This document shows, piece after piece, positions 1 through 6,816 of a stretch of DNA of 24,887 bases. The stretch is taken from IMG/VR virus record IMGVR_UViG_3300020474_000103, positions 1 to 24,887 of that record. One strand, written 5' to 3'. The notes under the pieces were generated by a model, which was not told the DNA's origin, searched no databases, and saw only the letters and a program-made list of their open reading frames with translations. Positions within the stretch are counted from its first letter, which is position 1. The number at the start of each line of letters is the position of its first letter. The position numbers were made by a program, and so were the translations under genes. The DNA is from a virus.

Positions 1-2
1 TA

Positions 3-869
3 ATGAAAGATAAGTTAAACTACAATCCTTATGGTACACCTGATGAAAGAAAGATTGCTAAGATGTTAGATGGTCTTGATAATTGGGCAATGAATTATGA
101 TGGTAATATGAGAGAATCAGTAATCAATGAAATCACACTCGGAAAGTTGGCAACAAAATATAAAAATAAAGAAAAATTTATATCTGCTTTCTTTGCACTC
201 ATGAAAAAGAATTATGGTCCAACTTTTAAAGATTTTGAAAAGGATAAAAAGTATAGAGATGCAATTGGTAAGGTTTGGGATAACCAACATGGTGTTAAAG
301 AATCAGTAATCAACGAAATCTCAGCTGAAGGTGGATTAAAAAGAGTAATCAAAGGACAGACTCGTGAAGTAGAAGGAATCAAGTTATCTGTACCAATGGC
401 ACAGGCGATGTTAGATTGGTTTAACTCTTCACCATATGGTAGAAAATATCCAAGAGCTAAAAAAGCAAGATTACATTTATCTTTAGGTATCATGATGGGA
501 TTCGGATTAGAGAGATACGCTAAACATAAAGGTGCAAAAGACGAGTTGAAGTATATCAAGACTTTAGCAAAGGCAATGAGAGAAGACAATACCTTAAGAG
601 AATCTACAATCAAACATTTGAAATCATTGAATGAAGGTAAATACAATTTCAAAGATGACGCAATGACTGCATATATGAAAGGTAAAATCTCTGCACAAGA
701 ATTAGATAAGATTGCAAAAAATGATTTCAAATCATCAGTAGCAACTAAAAAAGAATTACAAAACTTTCTTGACTCAGGATACATGAAAGAGTTGATGGCA
801 AACACATACGGACTCAAAGTACCTGCTATGGAAAAGAAAGTTAAAGAATTAATGAAGTACGCAAGTTAA
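3..869 (+). CDS. Putative virion-internal (prohead-processed) protein, 288 aa
   Basis: I do not recognise a named family. The protein is Lys-rich and soluble, with no membrane segment. It carries three sites resembling the T4 gp21 prohead-protease consensus (I/L-x-E before a small residue): RESVINE43|I, KESVINE105|I and SLNE211|G. These would split it into about 43-, 62-, 106- and 77-residue pieces. The first two have Ile after the cut, which is not typical. The next gene, 8 bases downstream, uses the same ESVNE-type linker many times, so the two probably form one unit of internal head proteins. The ATG at base 3 is at the window edge, so the true start may lie upstream. Role as a packaged or core protein is inferred from the cleavage motifs and from being in a head-gene cluster. 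Confidence 0.6.
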   Translation: MKDKLNYNPYGTPDERKIAKMLDGLDNWAMNYDGNMRESVINEITLGKLATKYKNKEKFISAFFALMKKNYGPTFKDFEKDKKYRDAIGKVWDNQHGVKESVINEISAEGGLKRVIKGQTREVEGIKLSVPMAQAMLDWFNSSPYGRKYPRAKKARLHLSLGIMMGFGLERYAKHKGAKDELKYIKTLAKAMREDNTLRESTIKHLKSLNEGKYNFKDDAMTAYMKGKISAQELDKIAKNDFKSSVATKKELQNFLDSGYMKELMANTYGLKVPAMEKKVKELMKYAS

Positions 870-877
870 GGGTAAAC

Positions 878-2980
878 ATGGATAAGAACCAACTCAAACA
901 CATCATTAAGGAAGAATACCATAATGTTAAATCATTTATGGAAGACAAATATGGATTCACACCTGAGTTAGGTAAAGTGATTTCTAATCCTTACGCAAAG
1001 TCATTTGTAAACGAAGTATCTGAACCTGAAGTAATTTCACAATTAAGAGATATAGTTAATAAAAAACAAAACAAAAAAATCAAAGACCCAAAGAGTGGTA
1101 AAATGATGAGAGTTGATTTGATGTCAGCTTCAGCAGTAATTGCAGTGTATGACGCTCTAAGAAAACCTAATGTAAAAGCAAACTTCGCATCACAACCTTT
1201 ACCTAAAATGGTTAATGTCGCATTTAAAGTAGCGAAGGTTAGAAAAGAAAATGTAGCGAAGAACCACGATGGTAAAGCAGCACCATATGGTAGTGGGTAT
1301 AAAAAAGTAAACGAATTATTAGTGATAGTAGATAAGTTTGATAAAAACAAACAAGACTATGGTAAAATCTATTACCGAGATGGTGGTAACAGACCAGGCG
1401 ATGGTGATATTAAAAAAGCAAATAAAGAGTTAGAAAAGTTAAGTAAGAAACACAAAGGTTTAACTCTTGTATCAATTGGTAGAAATAGTAAGATGTATGA
1501 TGTAAATAATCCACGAGAATCAGTAAATGAAGGATATGGTCCTTTCATAAAAGCTAAAAATCTTACTGATATTATTAAGTTATCAAAACAAAAGAAAAAC
1601 GCAACATTCTATGTAACTGATGATAATAATTCTCGTATCGGTTCTTTCTATCTAAAGAATGGTAAGTTTGCAAAAGCAACTACTGCAAACCCTAATTACG
1701 ATTTACAAAGAAACAAAACAAAATTAAAAGATAGAAGTGATGTAATCTACAAATACAAAGTAGATGAATCAGTAAACGAAGCTGATATTACTGTTGGTGG
1801 TAAAGAATATAATCTTAAAAAATCAGGTAGTAAAATTACTTTAATTAATAAAAAATTATCAGCTGATAAGTTTATATTTAGAAATACTAAAGAATTTAAA
1901 GATTGGGCAGATGACCAAGTAGAACCAATTGGTGGAACACAATCATCTCATTTTGGTATAAATGAAGCTAAATACAAACATACTTACAAATCTATAACTG
2001 ACCAACAAAAAGATTTAAAAAGAATATTTCCAAGTGGTCACCCAAGAGTTAGTGTAAAAGCATATCACGATATGAATCCACAAGGTAAAATGAAAACCTC
2101 TTATGTAGAAATAGAAGGTCCATCATCATATGTTGACGCATACAAAAAAATGGCATTCAATGGTAAAGGAACTATGTCTGATGTTATTAAGTTTGTAGAA
2201 AAGAACGAATCACTAAATGAGGCGTTTCTTGTTGCATATGGAAAAAGAGAAGGTAATAAATCTATCAAACCTGCATTCGCAGCTTACGCCGATAAAAAGA
2301 TGGCTCAAAAGTTTATGGCTGATATGAAAAAGGATGGGTATAAAGTAATGATGACCCAAAAGAAAATCAAAGGTATTGATGAATCAGTAAACGAAGGTGT
2401 ATTTTCTAATTTAGACCTAATCAGACAAAATTCTAAAGACGCAAGAGATTTTATCAAGAATGTATTTAAAGATGATGATTTTAAAGATATGAAAAACGAT
2501 AGAGAGTTTTTAAAGTATCTTAAATCTATCTACGAAGGATTTGCAAGTGACGCACAAAGAAGAGCAGCATTTGCAAGTGGATATAAAGCAAAAGGTAAAA
2601 AAGGTAAGAAAAAAGAATCAATAGAAGAATATGATGTAGAAAATTACCAAGACGTAAAAGAGTTCATAGAATTTATGAAAGAATACGAAAAAGATATTTA
2701 CGCATTAAATCCTACTATAAATGAAGCAGAGTATCAAGGTCGTGATGTTAAACTTGGTAAGATAATGCAGGGTGATGTTAAAAAGTTTAAAGTTTATGTC
2801 AAGAACCCAAAAGGTAATGTAGTAAAAGTAAACTTTGGTCACAAAGGTAAAGGTGGTGAAAAAACCATGAGAATCAAAAAGTCTGACCCTGCAAGAAGAA
2901 AAGCATTTAGGTCAAGACACAACTGTGATAATCCAGGCCCAAGACATAAAGCAAGATATTGGGCTTGTAGAACTTGGTAA
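878..2980 (+). CDS. Putative head polyprotein cut by the prohead protease, 700 aa
   Basis: A Lys-rich protein built from short unrelated-looking segments joined by a recurring linker. Candidate prohead-protease sites (cut after Glu) are FVNE46, SVNE218, SVNE301, GINE363, SLNE448, SVNE506, SIYE553 and TINE616; all but the first are followed by Ala or Gly as in T4. Full cutting would give fragments of about 46, 172, 83, 62, 85, 58, 47, 63 and 84 residues. The last fragment ends in a Cys/Arg/His/Trp-rich block (RHNCDNPGPRHKARYWACR), which I recall as a conserved C-terminal domain of marine T4-like phage proteins; its function is unknown to me. The N-terminus (QLKHIIKEEY) resembles the short Lys-Leu leaders of the two internal proteins near the protease gene. 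A good AAGGG ribosome site precedes the ATG. Calling it an internal-protein polyprotein is inference. Confidence 0.65.
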   Translation: MDKNQLKHIIKEEYHNVKSFMEDKYGFTPELGKVISNPYAKSFVNEVSEPEVISQLRDIVNKKQNKKIKDPKSGKMMRVDLMSASAVIAVYDALRKPNVKANFASQPLPKMVNVAFKVAKVRKENVAKNHDGKAAPYGSGYKKVNELLVIVDKFDKNKQDYGKIYYRDGGNRPGDGDIKKANKELEKLSKKHKGLTLVSIGRNSKMYDVNNPRESVNEGYGPFIKAKNLTDIIKLSKQKKNATFYVTDDNNSRIGSFYLKNGKFAKATTANPNYDLQRNKTKLKDRSDVIYKYKVDESVNEADITVGGKEYNLKKSGSKITLINKKLSADKFIFRNTKEFKDWADDQVEPIGGTQSSHFGINEAKYKHTYKSITDQQKDLKRIFPSGHPRVSVKAYHDMNPQGKMKTSYVEIEGPSSYVDAYKKMAFNGKGTMSDVIKFVEKNESLNEAFLVAYGKREGNKSIKPAFAAYADKKMAQKFMADMKKDGYKVMMTQKKIKGIDESVNEGVFSNLDLIRQNSKDARDFIKNVFKDDDFKDMKNDREFLKYLKSIYEGFASDAQRRAAFASGYKAKGKKGKKKESIEEYDVENYQDVKEFIEFMKEYEKDIYALNPTINEAEYQGRDVKLGKIMQGDVKKFKVYVKNPKGNVVKVNFGHKGKGGEKTMRIKKSDPARRKAFRSRHNCDNPGPRHKARYWACRTW

Positions 2981-3003
2981 TTACATTCATTAAAAATAAA
3001 ATC

Positions 3004-3012
3004 ATATTTATA
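3004..3012 (+). promoter_or_regulatory. ATATTTATA motif, candidate late promoter or leader element
   Basis: Exact copy of the 9-mer found in seven intergenic gaps of this window. It lies in the 52-base gap after the 700-aa protein gene and 20 bases before the glycosyltransferase ATG. The reverse complement contains TATAAATA, the T4 late-promoter core, but the genes all run on the + strand, so orientation is unresolved. Confidence 0.55.
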
Positions 3013-3032
3013 TAATATAAAGTTAATTAGTT

Positions 3033-4025
3033 ATGAACATTATACAAACCTATCAGTGTAAGAAGACTGACAAGTTGGACGACCTTACACTACTCACACA
3101 ATTTTTAAGTGTTTTAAAGTTAAAACGATTAAATCCAAATTCAAAAGTAATTTTTTATACAGATTCAGAAACTAAAAAATTATATGATGAGTTTGATATT
3201 TTAAAAGTTTACGATGAAATCAATACTGAACTTCTTGATAACTTTGATAGTAGTAAAATAAACTACGATATGTTTTGGGCAACGCCTAAAATGTCTGTTA
3301 TGGAAGTACAAACAGAACCTTTTGTAATAGTAGACGTGGATATGGTAATACATTTACCATTGGTAGAAAACTTAGGTGATAAGAATTTAGATATTTTCTT
3401 TTTTCACCCTGAAACTCCAGCACAATATCCATTTCCTACTTTAATTTCTAAACCAAAAGGTTTTGAATGGTCTGATGACGAATTGATTGGGTTCGCAAAT
3501 ACACTACCTTTTAATTGTGCTATATTAGGATTTAACAATATACCATTTTGTAAGAAATATGTAAAAAGGTATTTTGAATTTGTTAATAACAATAAAGGTA
3601 CGGTTATAAAAAGAGATGAATTAAGTTATCTTCATCAATACGGACCACAAGTTACAGCAGAACAATGGTTATTACCTGCAATGGTTTACTTAGAAAACTT
3701 TAAACCAATTGGAAGTAATATTGACCAATACAATATAAAAACTGTTTCACTATCGGATTCAATTGCTACACCGTTTAGATTCATGCACCAAATGCACAAT
3801 ATGGGTCAAGACGTAATAATTCAAGAAATGAATAAAAATGTTTTTCATCTATGGGGTGCAAAGACATTTTATGAAAAAGAAAGATATGAGGCATGGGATA
3901 GAATTAAAAAGAGTGTAATAGAATCAGTTATGTTTGAAATAGAACAAAATCACCCTAAAACACATTTTGATATATTGGAAAAATTGGAAGAATATTGTAG
4001 AGATATACCAAAAGTAACTAATTAA
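3033..4025 (+). CDS. Putative GT-A-type glycosyltransferase, 330 aa
   Basis: The N-terminus (MNIIQTYQCKK) followed by an alternating strand/helix pattern and a D101-V102-D103 triplet in PFVIVDVDMVIHLPL fits a GT-A nucleotide-sugar-dependent glycosyltransferase, where DxD holds the metal and sugar nucleotide. Later segments such as LPFNCAILGFNN (acceptor loop) and QEMNKNVFHLWGAKTF (C-terminal His/Trp region) agree with this. The exact family is not certain; I recall similar Bacteroidota proteins of unknown function. It has its own upstream ATATTTATA motif and sits alone among head genes. Possible jobs are glycosylation of virion proteins or modification of host surface sugars; neither is shown by the sequence. 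No signal peptide or membrane segment is seen. Confidence 0.6.
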   Translation: MNIIQTYQCKKTDKLDDLTLLTQFLSVLKLKRLNPNSKVIFYTDSETKKLYDEFDILKVYDEINTELLDNFDSSKINYDMFWATPKMSVMEVQTEPFVIVDVDMVIHLPLVENLGDKNLDIFFFHPETPAQYPFPTLISKPKGFEWSDDELIGFANTLPFNCAILGFNNIPFCKKYVKRYFEFVNNNKGTVIKRDELSYLHQYGPQVTAEQWLLPAMVYLENFKPIGSNIDQYNIKTVSLSDSIATPFRFMHQMHNMGQDVIIQEMNKNVFHLWGAKTFYEKERYEAWDRIKKSVIESVMFEIEQNHPKTHFDILEKLEEYCRDIPKVTN

Positions 4026-4035
4026 TTTTTTTTTC

Positions 4036-4044
4036 ATATTTATA
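4036..4044 (+). promoter_or_regulatory. ATATTTATA motif, candidate late promoter or leader element
   Basis: Second exact copy, in the 51-base gap between the glycosyltransferase and the small membrane protein, 32 bases before its ATG. It follows a nine-T run just after the glycosyltransferase stop. Confidence 0.55.
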
Positions 4045-4076
4045 TTAACAACAATAATTTTTAAAATAGGTAAATT

Positions 4077-4526
4077 ATGGTAACATTCTTAATTATTTTA
4101 GGTATATTAGTCGCGGGAGCGGGAGTATACTATTACTTTTACAAAACAGGTAAAATCAATGATAGAGACGGGGATTATATTCCTGATGAAGTTGAAGACA
4201 CTGTTGAAGACGTAAAAGAAAAGGCGACTAAAGTTAAGTCTGAGGTCAAAAGAAGAGCTAAGAGAATAAAAGAAGAACTTAGTGATGTTGCAGATGCAGT
4301 AAAAGAGGTTGGTAAACAATCAAAAGATGTTGTAAACGCAGCAAAAGGAACTAAAAGAAAAGGAAGAAAGCCTTCCTCAGGTAAATCAAAAGCAGGGAGT
4401 CCCAAAATGAAATCATCAGGTTCAGGTTCAGGTAAAGGATACGGTGCTAAGAAGTCTTCAGGTTCAGGTAGAGGACGAGGAAGAAAATCTTCAGGTTCGG
4501 GTTCAGGTAGAGGTTCTAAAAAGTAA
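4077..4526 (+). CDS. Small membrane-anchored protein with basic Ser-Gly tail, 149 aa
   Basis: Three parts are visible. Residues 2-21 (VTFLIILGILVAGAGVYYYF) form one hydrophobic membrane helix. Residues 28-37 (NDRDGDYIPD) look like a short calcium-binding loop of the thrombospondin type-3/EF-hand-like kind. Residues 40-95 are a long charged amphipathic helix, reminiscent of YtxH-like proteins. The last 50 residues are a Lys/Arg/Ser/Gly tail (repeats of SSGSGRGRGRK type) that could bind nucleic acid or another polyanion. It is followed 28 bases later by another single-helix membrane protein, so the pair may work together at the host inner membrane, for instance in lysis or takeover; that is only a guess. 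No family is recognised. Confidence 0.65.
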   Translation: MVTFLIILGILVAGAGVYYYFYKTGKINDRDGDYIPDEVEDTVEDVKEKATKVKSEVKRRAKRIKEELSDVADAVKEVGKQSKDVVNAAKGTKRKGRKPSSGKSKAGSPKMKSSGSGSGKGYGAKKSSGSGRGRGRKSSGSGSGRGSKK

Positions 4527-4528
4527 AC

Positions 4529-4538
4529 GCCGAAAGGC
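4529..4538 (+). other. Small GCC-GAAA-GGC hairpin before the second membrane protein
   Basis: A 3-bp GC stem closed by a GNRA-type GAAA loop lies right after the stop of the 149-aa gene. A strong ribosome site (AGGAGAA) follows, 8 bases before the ATG at 4555. It is too short for a terminator without a T-run and may only shape the ribosome site. Confidence 0.3.
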
Positions 4539-4554
4539 ATAGGAGAATTTCTAT

Positions 4555-5163
4555 ATGAAAAAGTTTGTAAGTAATATACAAACTCTTGTAATTTTTGTTC
4601 TCATCATTTTAGTTTTAATGAAAACTTGTGGTGGTCCATCTAATGTAAATGAGGTGGAAAAAATTGTAACAAAAATTGAAACGAGATATGATACTTTGGA
4701 AGTAGAAAAAAAAGTCTACGTTCCAAAGTATACCACTCGTGTTGTAACAAACACGGTAACAGATACCGTAGTTTTAAAATCTAAAATAGATACTCTTGAA
4801 ATCCTAAAAGATTATTATAGTAAATACGTTTACAAAGACACTTTAAAATTAGATTCTTTAGGTTACATTACTATCGTAGATACAATTACACAAAACAAGA
4901 TATTCAGTAGAAACTTTGATTCACAAGTATTGATACCAACCACTACAATAACAAATGATATTTATTTAAACAAAGCAAAGTTTTTTGGTGGTGTTAGTAT
5001 TGGTGGTAATAAAACACAAATAAACTTTTTATCAGGTGACCTTCTCTACAAATCTAAATCAGACAATGTTTATGGTTTGGGACTTGGTGTAAACGAAAAC
5101 CTTCAACCAATCATAACAGGTAGACTGTATTGGAGAATAAGACTTAAGAAGGATAAAAAGTAA
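4555..5163 (+). CDS. Single-pass membrane protein, possible spanin-like, 202 aa
   Basis: One hydrophobic helix at residues 9-23 (QTLVIFVLIILVLM region) is followed by Cys-Gly-Gly. The Cys is not in a canonical lipobox, so I read this as an uncleaved signal anchor rather than a lipoprotein. Residues 33-110 are rich in Thr, Val and charged residues with heptad-like spacing (IETRYDTLEVEKKVYVPKY), which suggests an extended or coiled periplasmic segment. The C-terminal 70 residues alternate hydrophobic and Gly residues in a beta-rich pattern. This layout recalls uncharacterised Bacteroidota phage proteins placed near lysis or terminase genes. An i-spanin-like role is possible but not shown. A strong AGGAGAA site precedes the start; the terminase ATG is 4 bases after the stop. 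Confidence 0.6.
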   Translation: MKKFVSNIQTLVIFVLIILVLMKTCGGPSNVNEVEKIVTKIETRYDTLEVEKKVYVPKYTTRVVTNTVTDTVVLKSKIDTLEILKDYYSKYVYKDTLKLDSLGYITIVDTITQNKIFSRNFDSQVLIPTTTITNDIYLNKAKFFGGVSIGGNKTQINFLSGDLLYKSKSDNVYGLGLGVNENLQPIITGRLYWRIRLKKDKK

Positions 5164-5167
5164 ATGT

Positions 5168-6742
5168 ATGACCAAACCTCTAAAACAAATCATAAAAGAA
5201 GAGTACATTAAATGTGCTAAAAATCCTGTATACTTTTTCAAAAAGTATTGTTATATCCAACATCCTTCCCGAGGAAAAATTCTTTTTAATTTATACGACT
5301 TTCAAGAAACCCTAATGGATGATTTTAGAGAAAACAGATTTAATGTTATTCTAAAATCAAGACAGTTAGGTATATCAACACTATCAGCAGGATATTCCCT
5401 TTGGTTAATGTTGTTTCACGAAGACAAAAATGTTCTTGTAATCGCAACAAAACAAGAAGTTGCAAAAAACCTTGTAACAAAAGTTAGATTCATGCACCAA
5501 AACTTACCATCATGGTTAAGAGGTGGAACAGAAGAAGATAACAAACTATCACTAAGACTTAAAAACGGTTCTCAAATAAAAGCAACATCTGCAGCAGGTG
5601 ACGCAGGTCGTTCTGAAGCATTATCACTATTGGTAATTGATGAAGCAGCGTTTATTGACAATGTAGAATCAATTTGGACAGCATCTCAATCTACATTATC
5701 AACAGGTGGTGGTGCAATTGTATTGTCAACTCCAAATGGTGTTGGTAATTGGTTTCACAAAGTTTGGTTACAGGGAACAAGTGGTGACCAATGGAATCCA
5801 ATAGAGTTACATTGGAGTGTACATCCTGAAAGAAATAAACAATGGAGAGAAGAACAAACAAAACTTTTAGGTGAAAAGGGAGCAGCACAAGAATGTGATT
5901 GTGACTTTATTTCTTCAGGTTATACAGTAGTAGAAGGTACAACATTAAAATGGTATGAAGAAACTCATGTAAAAGACCCTGTTGAAAAAAGAGGATTTGA
6001 TGGTAACTATTGGTTATGGGATTACCCTAACTATACAAAAGATTATGTAGTTGTAGCAGACGTTGCAAGAGGTGACTCTACAGACTACTCTGCGTTTCAC
6101 GTTTTTGATGTTGAGAATGTAGAACAAGTAGCAGAATATAAAGGAAAGATTGAAACCAAACAATATGGTGCATTTTTAACATCTATCGCAAGTGAATGGA
6201 ACAATGCGATGTTAGTTATTGAAAACGCAAATATTGGATGGGCAGTTATACAAGAGGTTATTGATAGAAATTATCAAAACCTATATTATTCATATAGAGA
6301 ACTTGGATATATTGATGAAGATATTCATTTAAGAAAAGGGTGGGACTTGAAAAGAAAAGATGATATGGTGCCTGGATTTTCTATGACATCAAGAACAAGA
6401 CCACTTGTTATATCTAAGTTAGATACATATATGAGAGAAAGAACACCAATAATTCGTTCAAAAAGATTAATAGACGAATTGTTTGTATTTATATGGAACG
6501 GTTCACGTGCAGAAGCACAAAGAGGGTATAATGATGATTTAGTTATATCGTTCTCAACAGGTTTGTGGGTAAGAGATACCGCACTTAAACTTAGACAACA
6601 GGGAATGGATTTAACAAGAACAACATTGAACCATATTAAGAAGAACCAACCAGGCGTCTATAGTAATCGTAACCTTGGACATGACCCTTGGAAACAGAAA
6701 GATATACACGGAAAAGACCAAGATTTAACTTGGTTACTATAA
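5168..6742 (+). CDS. gp17: Terminase large subunit, gp17-like
   Basis: Packaging motor ATPase plus headful nuclease. The N-terminal ATPase has an adenine-side segment (YDFQETLMDDF), a classic phage Walker A SRQLGIST (residues 64-71) and Walker B LLVIDE with D158-E159. The C-terminal RNase H-like nuclease shows the expected acidic residues: D298 in VVVADVARGD, E352 in LVIENAN and D456/D457 in GYNDDL. Length is 524 aa, shorter than the 610 aa of T4 gp17, with a compact N-terminus. The start is fixed by the NPVYFFKKYCYI segment typical of this family close to the N-terminus. An out-of-frame ATG at 5164 is ignored. It is followed directly by the portal gene instead of sheath and tube genes. Assignment is secure. 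Confidence 0.95.
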   Translation: MTKPLKQIIKEEYIKCAKNPVYFFKKYCYIQHPSRGKILFNLYDFQETLMDDFRENRFNVILKSRQLGISTLSAGYSLWLMLFHEDKNVLVIATKQEVAKNLVTKVRFMHQNLPSWLRGGTEEDNKLSLRLKNGSQIKATSAAGDAGRSEALSLLVIDEAAFIDNVESIWTASQSTLSTGGGAIVLSTPNGVGNWFHKVWLQGTSGDQWNPIELHWSVHPERNKQWREEQTKLLGEKGAAQECDCDFISSGYTVVEGTTLKWYEETHVKDPVEKRGFDGNYWLWDYPNYTKDYVVVADVARGDSTDYSAFHVFDVENVEQVAEYKGKIETKQYGAFLTSIASEWNNAMLVIENANIGWAVIQEVIDRNYQNLYYSYRELGYIDEDIHLRKGWDLKRKDDMVPGFSMTSRTRPLVISKLDTYMRERTPIIRSKRLIDELFVFIWNGSRAEAQRGYNDDLVISFSTGLWVRDTALKLRQQGMDLTRTTLNHIKKNQPGVYSNRNLGHDPWKQKDIHGKDQDLTWLL

Positions 6743-6769
6743 AATTTGGATATAAACTATTTTTTTTGT

Positions 6770-6778
6770 ATATTTATA
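6770..6778 (+). promoter_or_regulatory. ATATTTATA motif before the portal gene
   Basis: Exact copy in the 74-base terminase-portal gap, 38 bases before the portal ATG, preceded by an eight-T run (6760-6768 region). A 6-bp stem with 6-nt loop starts one base after it. Confidence 0.55.
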
Positions 6779-6779
6779 G

Positions 6780-6797
6780 ATTGTAGACGTATACAAT
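6780..6797 (+). other. Leader hairpin ATTGTA-gacgta-TACAAT
   Basis: A perfect 6-bp inverted repeat with a 6-nt loop just downstream of the ATATTTATA motif and 19 bases before the portal ATG. Similar leader hairpins follow the motif at bS21 and at the long fibre gene. It may protect the 5' end or be part of the control element. Confidence 0.35.
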
Positions 6798-6816
6798 ATA
6801 ATTAGAAAACATAATT

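Noticed and set aside
4555-4641. Lipoprotein signal in the 202-aa membrane protein
   Set aside because: The Cys after the hydrophobic helix is preceded by Met-Lys-Thr rather than a lipobox, so a plain membrane anchor fits better.
5164-5211. Alternative ATG four bases before the terminase start
   Set aside because: It is out of frame with the terminase and stops after 15 codons.
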